Below, piece after piece: positions 12,277-23,659 of a stretch of DNA of 64,000 nt. The notes below the pieces were generated by a model. That model searched no databases and was not told the DNA's origin. It saw only the letters and a list, made by a program, of their open reading frames with translations. Source of the DNA: Tipula vernalis. Its lineage: Eukaryota; Arthropoda; Insecta; Diptera; Tipulidae. Positions within the stretch are counted from its first letter, which is position 1. Every line of letters starts with the position of its first letter. The stretch lies in assembly GCA_958295665.1 (NCBI GenBank), contig OY282560.1, positions 191,086,061 through 191,150,060 of the forward strand. Reading direction: 5' to 3'. The position numbers and the translations under genes were made by a program.

Positions 12277-13269
12277 TAGTGGGTTGCTTTCCCGGTTTTG
12301 TTTAAAATTCCGGGAGGCGGGAATTTTAATGAATCTTTATCGTTGTTCTGTATTGAAGATCTATTGTCGATGGTAGATAATTTGGCATGTACATTCCTAC
12401 AGTGTTGTAGAACAGGATCTTAACTTCTGAAATCGCCTTCAAATTCTCAAAGGGCTTCACAAAACAAAAGTTCGTTCTTCGGTTATTTTTTTTGGCTAAT
12501 TTCAATATGGTTTTTTGGGTTCGAGTTCATAGGATGGTTAAAAAAACAACTTGGCAACTGATCACTGGAAGGCAGCGAGCGCTTAATGGCGTTAAAAATA
12601 TTGAAAATCTGAATAAACTTTAAGTAAAGGCTTGAAAGCAGCGAGTTATTTTTCACATACAATGGAAGAAAACTCAATGACAACGCTTTGTTATGCTTGG
12701 AGCTCTTTTCTACACCAAGGGTATGATCAAAGCGTCGTTACCAGTTGAAGCCACATATACAGATTTATAGCTAACAAATTAGCAGTACCGTAAGAAAACT
12801 ACTACCAGCTGAAAATATTTAGTACCGTTCAGCACAGGCTGCGATTAAAACAGAAATTGGATCGAAAGTTTTTAACAATTTATTTCGCTCTTATGCAGTG
12901 TTTCATTTGACAAAGATGAATTTTTAGATTAAAGTTTATCATAAACAATCTGATCCGGATTAAGTTATGTTTCATGAAACAACAATGAAATGCAAATCAT
13001 CTCGAAAGAATTGATCAAAATTTTGATCCAAAAAATAAAAATTTGTTAAACTTTTGTTCAACGTAATCTTTGATCTAATCCGATCACTATGTGCCAAGAA
13101 ATGCAGCAAAACAATATTCCTATCCACTGAGAAAATTGGATAAATTGTAAGGAAAAAATAAAAAAAAAACTTCCGGGATTTTTGATGAAAATGTCGGGAG
13201 CCCGGTTTATATAAATTTACCTATTTTTCCGAGAAATTTCTTCCGGGAATTCTCGCAAACAACCCTCTA
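12277..13269. mobile_element. hAT-like non-autonomous element with 8-bp target duplication
   Basis: The left end begins TAGTGGGTTGC and is followed by CCCGG. The right end, read on the other strand, begins TAGAGGGTTG and continues to a CCCGGAAG block. Flanking 8-mers are ATGCTGAA (12269-12276) and AAGCTGAA (13270-13277), identical at seven positions. TAG-type ends with an 8-bp duplication are typical of hAT elements. I recognise no transposase inside. Assignment to hAT is inference from ends and duplication length. Confidence 0.55.
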
Positions 13270-13277
13270 AAGCTGAA

Positions 13278-14299
13278 CTACCATAGCGTCTCAAACTATC
13301 GTGTATTGTATTTTCTTAAGTTCTTAGCAACAAGTTTATTTTGCCTAATCGTTTGCAAATTTGTTTGTACTGACGAAATACCAATTTTCCTTATCTCAGT
13401 ACGAATTGTTTTCTGATAAGAGCAAGTCCATTTTCCAATATATTCGGTATTTTCATGAGTAACATTACCTTTACCAGCTTTCAATATGTACACATCGGGA
13501 TTGTCACATTAAAATCGTTTAGCTTTGTGAGTTTGTCGAATTTGTAGTATTCCTTATCCTTAGTCTAACACATTTATTTGTCAAGCTATCGTTAAATATA
13601 AAATTTCTCAAAATATTTACAAAGTACTCCTGATGCTGATCTGTATACGGTTCTAGCATGCGGAATAAACATTTTCTTTATTTCACTGCATTCGTTTTGC
13701 TTAGCTCTCGACAAGTTTGTTTCTTCCGCAGGAGTGTTATGTCGCGTTAGAGAAGAAAACTTTGCCATTCTGTTGTCAATTTTTTCGTTGCTGCAAAAAT
13801 GTAATTATATCGAATTTTAGAATTTTGAGAGCTCTATGCGCTCAATATAACAGACAACAAATTGTGATTAGGAAAATTATTATACTTGTCTAGTTTTTGC
13901 AATTCTAAGGATTTTTAGACTCAAACTTCCTATGATGATACTATCGAGTAAAGTTGCGATTAACGAGTGTTGCAATAAGCGAGTTTGTTCTGTAATCCAT
14001 CCTATTCTATAACAGCGGTAAAACAAAAATATATTTGGAAATATGTTAAATTACGCATAGTATTTTTTGGATTGTCTACATATATTGTCTACACCAGTGG
14101 AGATTTTATTAATTACTTCAGGTAAACTACGCGGAACAACAATGGTTACAATTCAAGAATTGTCGAATTAGCTAAATAAACGATAAAAAATTCTATCATC
14201 TAAATAGCTAAATTTAGCTAATAAGTCGATAGAATTTTTTATTTAAATTTTAAGCGACTTGTTCAGATGTTCTAACATTCTTACCTTTACAGATACGTG
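13278..14299. other. No gene seen
   Basis: AT-rich. A local inverted match around 14176-14240 (ATAAAAAATTCTATC … GATAGAATTTTTTAT) could form a hairpin. No protein similarity recognised. Confidence 0.4.
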
Positions 14300-14322
14300 A
14301 CAAACAATTTGGGGATAGGGAC

Positions 14323-14355
<33 letters not shown>

Positions 14356-14480
14356 TCCATTTCCATTATTCCAAAAATTTAAGTAACATTTATTTTTTTT
14401 TCCAAAATCCATAATTCCCAATTCAAAAATTCCATAACATAATTCCAACAAAAAAAAAATTGTTTTGCTCCCATAGACAA
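14300..14480. repeat. GGAATTTTGG-type repeat, copy 2
   Basis: Contains GGGGATAGGGACAAAATTCT near 14312, a 26-base poly-A run, then ATTCCAAAAATT-type blocks. A sequence almost complementary to the first block occurs near 26600, linking this copy to the hairpin-flanked repeat at 26.36-26.87 kb. Confidence 0.45.
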
Positions 14481-14576
14481 TTCTTTTATATTGTAAAACA
14501 TTTTTTTGGTAATAGGCCTTATTACTTCACCTGCTTCCATCTTTTTTATATTATTGTGCGAGAGGACTATTTCTGC

Positions 14577-15258
14577 TCACAATTCTTCAATAATTTTGTA
14601 TAATCCACTGTTTTTTTTTTCTACGATGACCTTTATCCGTCTATGCCAAGCTTCGAGTGAGTTCTGAGTCTTTGGGTAATTCCTTATAATTGACTTATTT
14701 ATTGACCAAAAATTTGGGTTATATTTGGCTGTTAGGTTAATGAAACATTTTTTAAAATTTTTGGCAACTATCTTTACATCAGCATCATCTAATATGCCCT
14801 CGAATTGTTTGAAATATCGGGGAATGCATTCGGGTCGTAAAAAAGCTAAAACTTTAGGCATTCGAAATTTTAGCGAGAATTCTTCTGAATTCCCGCATTT
14901 TTTGGTTAGCTTTAACTTTTGGATTCTCCTCTAAATCAACTGACCAAAATGGAAAAAGCATCATTTAAATTTGGTATTTGGAAAATATTTCAAAGCATTG
15001 CTATTTCAAAATCAATTATATTGACTTCTGGAGTTAATTTGATATAAAAATCAAATGCTAAGCGGTGTAACTCATAAAACAAATCATTGTAACAGACCCT
15101 AGTTTGTTTAGTCATTAGGCAGAAAATTAGAGGAAATGCCTGTCCTTCAATAATCCCGTGAATACTGAACAGTTGTCTAACAATTATTGGTACGATATAA
15201 AAAGTTCCATCCATTATCCATAATAATGGGAAGCGGTTCCTAATATTAAGATTTTTTC
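14577..15258 (-). pseudogene. FLYWCH-MULE transposase, catalytic part, copy 1
   Basis: MULE transposases are DDE-type cut-and-paste enzymes. Read downward from 15258, the segment gives NDEKILILGT, then MDGTFYIVP, which carries the first catalytic Asp. It continues with FPLIFCLM and a DFEIAML block with the likely second Asp. The frame at 14577-14861 ends with the family-typical SLEAWHRRIKVIVEKKNSG block. Frames shift near 15230 and 14980. The N-terminal FLYWCH part lies at 17.2-17.6 kb, separated by a foldback insertion. A second copy at 23.7-24.55 kb is strongly similar. Confidence 0.75.
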
Positions 15259-15465
15259 ATCATTTGCTGCGTTCCATTTGACGTGGCAAAGTACAAATAA
15301 GTACTTGGGAGTAGATGGTAAATGGAACGCAGAAAATTAGTTGCGAAAATAAATGTTAATTTAAAAAAATTTACGTGCAACGTGTAAAGTTGGAAAATTA
15401 ATTATAAATTTGAAAACTGATCAGCCATTTCTTACCGATTAGTTGTACTAAATATTCGTGTAAGT

Positions 15466-16600
15466 AAATTTGTGTAAATAAAAAAAAAAATCAAATTTTT
15501 GCTTAAAAAAAAAAAATAAATAAATTCGGATGTTTCAAGAATCGAACTCCAAACACTCATCACTCCTTCATCTTACCACCCAACCACTCATCTCTATATA
15601 TCTTCTACTCATTTTTTCGTTTACTAATAAAATCGCATACAAATTTTTGTTATTTTACCAGACGAACAGAATTTAAAAAACAACATAATTGTCAGCAACG
15701 TGACATTATTTTGTATCTAAGCGTGCCACTTCAAGTTATGTGACACTTGAACATACAAAATGAAGTCGTATTGCTGACAATTCTACCTTCTTGTAATTTC
15801 TGTTCGCCTGTTAAAATGACAAAATGTTTTTGCGATTTTTGAATTAAAAAAAAATATTTTAAATTTCTGCTCACCTGGTAAATAAAATTAACTTTTTTTT
15901 AATTAAAAAGGCATAATAATCAATCATAAAACTCTAGCAACCACCCAAATAGAAAACTTGGAGATTTTTATTACAAAAAAAAAATCCTTCAAGTGCGGGG
16001 ATCGAACTCGAGACCTCTATGGTTTTAATCTGCTCTCTTATGGTAAGAGTTCGATCCTCGCGCTGAAGGATTTCTTTTTTGTAATCAAATGCTCCAAATT
16101 TTCTATTTGGGTGGTTTACTAGAGTTATGATGCCTTTTTAATAAAAAAAAGTTAATTTTTATTTACCAGGTGAGCAGAAATTTAATTTTTTTTTTTTTGT
16201 TTTTATCAAAAACCGCAAAAAAAATTTGTCATTTTAACAGGCGAACAGAAATTACAAGAATGTAGAATTGTCAGCAATATGACTTTTTTTGTATGTTCAA
16301 GTGTCACATAACTTGAAGTGGCAAGCTTTGATACAAAATAATGTCACGTTGCTGACAATTATGTTGTTTTTTAAATTCTGTTCGCCTGGTAAAATAACAA
16401 AAATTTGTATGCGATTTTTCGCCCAGTCCGAATTTATCCAGTATTTAAACGAAAAACTGAGTAGAAAAAAGCAGTAGAGATGAGTGGTTGGGTGGTAAGA
16501 TGAAGGAGTGGTGTGCGTAAGGTTTGGAGTTCGATTCTTCAAACTTCCGATTTTATTTTTTTTAAGCAAAAATTTGATTTTTTTTTTATTTCCACAAATT
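15466..16600. repeat. ~1.13-kb palindrome with ~550-bp arms
   Basis: The left arm 15466-16009 is matched in reverse by 16047-16600, with a 37-base loop. Landmarks in mirror order include AATCGAACTCCAAAC / GTTTGGAGTTCGATT, the block TTGTCAGCAACGTGACATTA, and AAATCCTTCA next to the loop. Arm identity appears high by eye, with small indels in A/T runs. A transcript of either strand would fold into a very long hairpin. Confidence 0.8.
16466..16545 (+). repeat. tRNA-like module (box B-like) in palindrome arm
   Basis: The sequence GGTTTGGAGTTCGATTC ends the module and resembles the pol III box B core GTTCGANTC. About 45 bases upstream is GTGGTTGGGTGGTAAG, a weak box A-like run. The mirrored copy lies at 15533-15605 on the minus strand. 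I do not call a tRNA gene: no complete cloverleaf is evident. Confidence 0.35.
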
Positions 16601-16689
16601 TTACCAAATTTTTTTTTTATAGCGATCTCGATTTCGATTAATCTTCTCGGATTATCCCCAATTCAAAATTTTTCATCTTAAAACAAATT

Positions 16690-16775
16690 TTTTCGTTGGA
16701 TTTGCTTAGATTCGAACTCCATACCTTCTTCACTCCACTCCATCACCTTACTGCCTCTGCTATCTCATCATATAC
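16690..16775 (-). repeat. tRNA-like module with box A and box B matches
   Basis: On the minus strand TAGCAGAGGCAGTAAGG matches the box A pattern well. About 25-30 bases later GGAGTTCGAATCT matches box B. It resembles a tRNA-derived SINE head. The module lies outside the palindrome but inside the larger foldback element. Whether it is transcribed by RNA polymerase III is unknown. Confidence 0.4.
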
Positions 16776-17204
16776 AACATACATTTGTTTGTTTTATGCA
16801 ATCAAAACAAATGTGTCTATAATATGTCGATATGGTGACATCTCTGTTAGGGCATATGTACTACATTTACTACACAGTGTTTCTGCTAGGTGCTGAAGTA
16901 TTTGATTTTGCTTAAAAGGGGGAGTGTGTTTTACTTTTGTAAAAATGTCTGAGGCTCGATTTTTTAAATAATTAATTAACTACGTAACATTATTATTGCA
17001 TTAAAATTTTGTTTTTAAACATTATTGTTTGTTGTTAAACATTATTATTGCATTAAAATAATATGGATTAGTTGTACTAAACATTCTGGTAACGAAGTCG
17101 CCATAAATTCGAAAAGCAAACTACTCATAAAATTTAGCAAGAGTAGTTGCTTGCAGTCAGAAGTACTTGTGTGTACTTTGCCACGTTAAATGGAACGCAG
17201 CAAT

Positions 17205-17640
17205 TATTGAATGTATTTTGACATAAAACAAAAAGCTCGCCGATTTCGGTTCATTTTATTTTTTAACCCTAGAACGTACCCGATAAATTTTCTTTTTCTG
17301 TGTTTTTTTATTTGGCTATTACTCCCAGGCATTTGGTTCACATTCCACCGTAACGTTTCCAATAATCTGAGATAGTAAAATAGCAGATGTTTTGCCATAC
17401 TGTTTTAATTTATTATTCGGCCTTAATACATATATACATTGATAAGCTTTGAGTATCATGTACATGTTGTAATGGTTGGATATTTCATAGATTCCAAGAA
17501 AATTCTTTTGGCGCATCTCCAATAGCAAATTTGCTTGTTTGTTTTTGAGAGTAATCAAAATAATATTGATCACCATAAATGTAAAGACAACGTGTACATT
17601 TGTTGATTACCGAATCAACAATTTCCGCGCCTCTAAATCA
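17205..17640 (-). pseudogene. FLYWCH-MULE N-terminal region, copy 1
   Basis: Read downward from about 17600, one frame gives LYIYGDQYYFDYSQK, the aromatic pattern of a FLYWCH zinc-binding domain. A homologous stretch at 25.9-26.05 kb reads LYIDGYQY and then WSCAK, closer to the consensus. A frame at 17319-17576 and another at 17204-17398 continue the region with shifts. This is the DNA-binding end of the MULE whose catalytic part lies at 14.58-15.26 kb. The role in target DNA binding is known for FLYWCH proteins; here it is inference. Confidence 0.5.
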
Positions 17641-17698
17641 TAAAAATAAAGATTAAATTTACGTACATTTATTGCTCAGATGGTTATGGAATTAAATA

Positions 17699-19704
17699 CC
17701 CTGTTAAAGTTAGCCGAATGTTTCCAGCCGAAAATGAAAAGTTGATAATGCAGATTATGTTATTGACATTCCAGCCGAAAATAAATCAGCCTCTAGAGTG
17801 TTAGGTCTGGAGATGGATTGCATTGATGTGACTTGTCAATAGCTATCGCAGGAAAAAAATTCAGTTCAAGTTTCTCGTAAGAATTCGCGGAAAATTCGAT
17901 TTTCCAAATAACATTTGACACTCTAGAGGCTGATTTTATGCAAATATTCTAATGATTTTTGGAAAATGGAACTTTCCGGAATTTGCCGTGGGAAACTTGA
18001 ACTGAAATTTTTTCCTGCGATAGCTATTGACTAGTCACATCAATGCAATTCATATCCAGACATAACACTCTAGAGGCTGATTTTATACAACTTTTCTAAT
18101 AATTTTTGGAAAATCGAATTTTCCGAGATTTCCCACAGGAAACTTGAACTGAATTTTTTTCCTGCGATAGCTATTGACAAGTCATATCAATGCAATCCAT
18201 CTCCAGATATAACACTCTAGATGCTGATTATTTTCATCCATTTATTACTTTCGGCTTGAAACTTTTTTTAATTTTCCGAGATTTTCCACGGGAAACTTAA
18301 ACTGATTTTTCTTCCTGCGACAGCTATTCAGAAATCACATCAAAGCAATCCTTCTCCATACATAACATTCGAGAGGCTGATTTTATGCAAATTTTCTAAT
18401 AATTTTTGGAAAATCGAACTTTCCGAGATTTCCCACGGGAAACTTGAACTGAATTTTTTTCTGCGATAGCTATTGACAAGTCACATCAACGCAATTCATC
18501 TCTAGACATAACACTCTAGAGGCTGATTTTATATAAATTTCCAAATAATTTTTGGAAAATCGAATTTTCCGAGATTTCCCACGGGAAACTTAAACTGAAT
18601 TTTTTTCCTGCGATAGCTATTGACAAGTCACATCAATGCAATTCATCTCCAAACATAACATTCTTGAAGCTGATTTTATACAAATTTTCTAATAATTTTT
18701 GGAAAATCGAACTTTCCGGGATTTGCCATGAACAACTTGAACTGAATTTTTTTCCTGCGATAGCTGTTGACTAGTCACATCAATGCAATTCATATCCAGA
18801 CATAACACTCTAGAGGCTGATTTTATACAACTTTTCTAATAATTTTTGGAAAATCGAATTTTAGGAGATTTCCCACAGGAAACTTCAACTGAGTTTTTTT
18901 CCTGCGATAGCTATTGACAAGTCATATCAATGCAATCCATCTCCAGATATAACACTCTAGAGGCTGGTTATTTTCATCCATTTATTACTTTCGGCTTGAA
19001 ACTTTTTTTAATTTTCCGAGATTTTCCACAGGAAACTTGAACTGATTTTTCTTTCTGCGACAGCTATTCAAAAATCACATCAAAGCAATCCATCTCCAGA
19101 CATAACATTCTTGAAGCTGATTTTATACAAATTTTCTAAAAATTTTTGGAAAATCGAACTTTGTGAGATTTCCCACGGGAAGCTATTGACTAGTCACATC
19201 AATGCAATTCATATCCAGACATAACACTCTAGAGGCTGATTTTATACAACTTTTCTAATAATTTTTGGAAAATCGAATTTTCCGAGATCTCCCACGGGAA
19301 ACATGAACAGAATTTTTTCATTCGATAGCTATTGACAAATCACATAAAAACGATTCAACTTCAAATATATACTCTAGAGGCTGGTTTTATTCCAATTTTG
19401 TATATTCTTCTGATTTTCCGATATTTTCTTCGAAGCAAAGTTTTACACGTATAACTATTTACAAAATTTTTTATTTAAATCCATGTATCCTATTTACTTT
19501 CGGCTGATAACTACAAAATTTTTTATTTTCGGCTGGAAGGGTAATATCATAATCTGCATTATCGACTTTTTTACTTTCAGCTGGAAATTTTCGTCTGGGG
19601 TTAGATAATCTGCATTGCCATTTTTTTTAGTTCCGGCTGGACTAACACAATCTGCATGATTGACTTTTCACTTTCGGCTGGCAATTTTCGGCTAACTTGA
19701 ACAG
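17699..19704. mobile_element. Inverted-repeat element carrying an internal satellite
   Basis: The left end reads CCCTGTTAAAGTTAGCCGAA; the right end on the opposite strand reads CTGTTCAAGTTAGCCGAAA. Both ends continue with several CAGCCGAAA blocks and an AATGCAGATTATG block. A partial second copy starts at 20643. The interior is almost entirely a ~146-bp satellite. The left flank and right flank both match the unit of the ~120-bp tandem array at 19.7-20.3 kb, suggesting insertion into that array. No protein is encoded. Confidence 0.75.
17785..19440. repeat. ~146-bp satellite with five-unit higher-order repeat
   Basis: The phrase CTCTAGAGGCTGATTTTAT or a variant recurs at about 17926, 18067, 18213, 18367, 18511, 18659, 18807, 18953, 19107, 19226 and 19371. 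Spacing is about 141-154 bp, with one 119-bp deletion unit. One inverted unit lies at 17785-17915. Diagnostic variants (GACTAGTCAC, CATATCCAG, ATTATTTTCATCC) repeat 740 bp apart, giving the order D-A-B-C-E, D-A-B-C. The B units contain ACTTTCGGCTTGAAAC, which resembles the element terminus. Confidence 0.85.
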
Positions 19705-20285
19705 TATGAATTAGATAGAGTATGGTTTAATGCATTTGTTGCACACTTAGTAAAATATTTCTATGTCGTTGGGTTGTGATATAGTCCGTTGAAGTCAGAA
19801 AATATTTGTTGGCCGACTCACATAATTAAAAATTAGATAGAGGATGGTTTAATGCATTTGTTGTAAAATTTTTAGAATTTTTGTATGTCGGTGAGCTGTG
19901 AGATATTCCCTTGAAATCAGAAAATATTTTTGGCCGGTCCAGATGATTATGGAATTAGATCGAGGATGGTTTAATGCAATTGTCGTAAACTTTTTAAAAT
20001 TTGTGTATATCGGTGGGCTGCTCTGATGATTATGGAATTAAATAGAGGATGGGTTAGTGTATTTGTTTTAAACTTTTTAGAATTTTTGTTTGTCGTTGGG
20101 CTGTGATGTAGTCTATTGAAGTCGGCAAATATTTGTTGGCCGGCCCAGATGATTATGGAATTAGATAGATGATGGTTATTGCATTCGTTGTACATTTTTT
20201 AGAAATGTTGTATGTCGGTGGGCTGTGATAAAATACCGTGAAGTCAGAAAATAATTTTGGCCGGCTCAGATTATCGCGACAGTAA
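19705..20285 (+). repeat. Tandem repeat, ~120-bp unit, five copies
   Basis: Units start with ATGGAATTAGATAGAGGATG or variants near 19709, 19836, 19950, 20033 and 20154. Each contains GGGCTGTGAT and most contain TTGGCCGGC. One unit has lost about 40 bp. A related copy in reverse orientation is found at 28.10-28.25 kb. Confidence 0.8.
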
Positions 20286-20642
20286 TATTTTTCGGGGCTG
20301 ACAACGAAATACAGTATAATTAATAATTGGCTTGGTTTTATAAAAATTGTTGTTGTGACATGACATGAAAGATAAAAATAATAATTATTTCTATGTTTAC
20401 TAATTTTCTACTACTCGTATCTGCCATTTTTGTTCTGCTTTATTTGCCGTTCTTTTACTATTTCAAGTTAATATTATCTTGTTTGATATTAAAGCTAAAT
20501 AAAATGTCAAGGTAGTCACTTTTTTTAAAGGTATTACAATATGCTACTTTTTAAGTTTTCGGAGATAAAATTTTGGGCTGACTTCACAAAGGTCCAAATT
20601 CGTCAGAAAAAGAAAATAATTTTGGGGGTTATTGTGTCGACA
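20286..20642. other. Spacer with TTTCGGGG-type repeat sequence
   Basis: Contains GACAGTAATATTTTTCGGGG and TTTTGGGCTGACTTCAC, both of which have near matches at 28.29-28.54 kb. No gene is seen. Confidence 0.45.
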
Positions 20643-21010
20643 CCCTGTTAAGTTAGCCGAAAGTTTCCAGCCGAAAGTGAACTGTCGATAATGCAGATTA
20701 TATAATTTACATTCCAGCCGAAAATAAATCAGCCTCTAGAGTGTTATGTCTGGAGATGGATCGCATTGATGTGACTTGTCAATAGCTATCGCAGGAAAAA
20801 AATTCAGTTCAAGTTTCCCATGGGAAATCTGGGAAATTATAATTTTGGAAAATCGAATTTTTTGAGTATTCCCTCGAGAAAGTTGAACTGAATTTTTTCC
20901 CTGCGATAGCTATTGACAAGTCAGGTCAATCCAATCCATCTGCAGACATAATTGTCTAGCGGCTGATTTTATTCATCTATTTCTTACTTTCGGCTGGAAA
21001 CTTTTTTGAA
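20643..21010. mobile_element. Truncated second copy of the satellite-bearing element
   Basis: Starts ACCCTGTTAAGTTAGCCGAA and repeats the terminal blocks and one inverted satellite unit of the 17.7-kb element. It then holds about one direct unit and ends with CTTTCGGCTGGAAACTTTTT near 21006. It has one or two satellite units against about eleven in the larger copy, so unit number varies between copies. Confidence 0.7.
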
Positions 21011-23659
21011 TTTTTCAAACTTCCTGCACCCGTATCAGATAAATAAGCGGCAGTGGTTGTCGAAATTATTTTTTTTGGATCTTTGGAAATACTACAAAGT
21101 TTTTCGTATTTTAAGGCGTTTTTCTTGTATTTATTATGGTAAAAGCAGAAAAAGTATTTTTCAACTTGCTTTTGAGAAAGCGTTTTGCTATTCTGTCGAT
21201 ATCGGCACCGAAAAAATTGTAATATTTTTCTAATCTTTGAATGTAGCCATTAAACATATTTTTATTGGTTATGATATTTTATTGACTTGCCCAATTGAGT
21301 GTTGAACTGCTTTTCAATTTGTACTGGCTTACTGGACCTAAATTCTTATTCACTACCTTTTAGAATTATAACTTAAGCAGTATTTTTGAAATTCCTATTG
21401 CAACATTCAAGTCAAAGGAAGAAACGCACGTTGACAAGAAAAATTCCCCCCAAATTAAATGCAAACGCAAAATATAGAACGCCAGTGCATTTTATTGATG
21501 TTCTATCCAATGTGTATCTCCTCAAGCCATTATATTACATTACCTTCATATCTACATTTATCATTTTCCGAAACAAGTATTTTGCATTTTAAATCTAAAT
21601 TTCGTAACACAAAACACAATTTTTTTTTTTCGGTTTATCTTAAAAGTACGTGTATTTTGATTCCATATACTCAAAATTGCCAAACCATACATCACAATAC
21701 AAGACGAAGAGCAACCCAGCGAAAACAAAAAACATTCCCCCCTCGAAAAATACATAAAATACGTATATATTTAATTTCGCGTCTCGACGCCATTTTATGT
21801 ATACCATCGAAATGTATGTACATATACGAATATATGTATTCAACATACAATTTGAGAAAATACGGTGCGGAATCGCGTTTTTCCTCTATTTATTTCTCGA
21901 ATAGTTGTATTGTCGTTATTTTGTTGTTGCTATTATTACTGTGTCAGGGTAAAAAAAAGGAATATTTTCTATTTTAGATTTACAATAAAAAAAAATTCAT
22001 ATAAATTTCCTCCCTTTTGTATTTATTCCACATTTTTTCCACATTTCATTCAATTTTTTTATTTTTATTTTGTTGGTTTGTTTGTATGGATCTATATGTA
22101 TATGTTTGTGTATGTGTATGTGTACGTGTGGTATACGTTTACCGAAACCTAATACGACACAATACAGTGCACAGTACCAAGAGGGCGAGAATATATTTAA
22201 AATAGATCTGAAAAATATATACACATACAAAAGAAAACGAAATGAAAATTGATGGAGGGTGGATTTTCTACAAAACAAGACGAAAAAAAATATTTTTCAC
22301 CCTCATGACAAATAATAATCTAAAATACATTCAAAATGATTACAATACTTTTCATTTTTTTTTTTTTTATATTTATTCGATAAAACGAATATAGATTGAA
22401 GACGACAAAACAAAAAATGTCGTTCTGTTGGTTTTTCCAAAAAATGAAAACGAAAATGGTAAAATCGATTAATTGGATAACAACCTCATCCTAGTACGCC
22501 ATTCATTCATTACCCACTATATACCGTGTATCTCTACAATTAGATTGGGTGTGAAAAATTAAATTAAAATACATCCATCAATTACATCATGTCATAAAAA
22601 TAACTTCCTCTCCTCGCGTCTTAAGTTAATTTTCGTAATTTTCATGTATATTTGTTTTCGAAGGGATTTCCTTTTTGGTACTTTGTTTTTGTTGTTTTAT
22701 TTCTTGCGTGAGTACATATAATTATTATAGAAAAAAAAAAAAAAAAACAAATGAAAAATCAATCATTAAATTTTTTTTAAGTATATTTGTTAATTTTATT
22801 AATAATTGGGTTTAATTTTTTTTTTTTTGTTTTTCCTCGGATTTGTTTTGAATTTTAAGTTTTTCGATTGAGTGGAACAGACTTTGAATAGAAGAGATTC
22901 GATTGGATGATTTTTTCGGAAAAAAATAATAATATGCTTCTGCCGCTGTATTGTTGTAATTTGTAAATGATATTAATTGGATTTGGATTATTGAAGAGTT
23001 ATTTAATATTGCTGAGCTGTATATAAATACGCAGTCTGAAAATTGAACAACTGTTAGAAGCGCGTTTTGTATGATGTACTTATGTTTTATTTGTTAAATT
23101 AAACGTAATGTAATTCTTTTTGTACACAATGGCTAAAATATTTGGATGAGTAATATTCACTCGAAGTGAAAATAAAAGTTAATCTTTTTATTTATTTTTT
23201 TTTTCTAAATTAAAGCTAGAGTCTTTTGCGGCTCATTTTAGGAAAAAAAGATTGTAGTATATATAAATCAACGAATATTCATTCTGAATCATTTATTACG
23301 AGACAGGGTGTGCTCTTAAAACACTTTTAAGCTCTGTTGTTTTAGAACAAGAATGAACTCAAATATAAAGATAAATTTGACTTAATTTGCAAACTTTCCT
23401 ATTCTTAATAATTTTTCACTGGAAATTAAATTCCCCGATCAATTCATCTTATATGTCAGTAGTATAGAATGTCCTGGTGCTGAATAATGTTTACATAGTT
23501 GATATTAGTAAATAGGACCTCGAACCTCTACGATTTTGCCGTAACCAGTTCAGATAGAACATAAAATGTGATTCACTTAAGAGTTATGAGTGCCGCCAGC
23601 CACAGAAAAGAAGTAAAGTAAGAAAAACAATCAAACAATAAATTATATTCAAACATTTT
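21011..23659. other. Gene-free AT-rich stretch
   Basis: Frames of 172, 95 and 93 codons at 21.46-22.28 kb have low-complexity Phe/Tyr/Ile-rich composition and overlap each other on both strands, so I do not call them. A TG-rich run with TATG repeats lies near 22083-22135. A TATATAAATA box is at 23020-23029 without a clear downstream gene. Confidence 0.5.

Larger units (their letters stand above)
15262..17202. mobile_element. Foldback element inside MULE copy 1
   Basis: Terminal inverted repeats of about 40 bp bound the element. The left end begins GCTGCGTTCCATTTGACGTG; the right end, read on the other strand, begins GCTGCGTTCCATTTAACGTG. Only about four differences separate the ends. An extra inverted piece of the terminus sits at 15323-15335. 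The element interrupts a MULE gene between its FLYWCH and catalytic parts. No transposase is visible inside, so it is non-autonomous. The target duplication is unclear. Confidence 0.7.

Noticed and set aside
15985..16071. tRNA gene at the palindrome centre, with complementary TCCTTCA / TGAAGGA ends
   Set aside because: The apparent acceptor stem is the palindrome itself, and the five-base T-stem does not pair. Kept only as a box B-like motif.
21459..21977. 172-codon open frame and overlapping frames on both strands to 22278
   Set aside because: AT-rich low-complexity translations overlap on both strands. No domain, start context or neighbouring gene supports them.
23020..23029. TATATAAATA core promoter
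   Set aside because: No initiator, leader or coding frame follows. Such boxes are expected by chance in AT-rich DNA.
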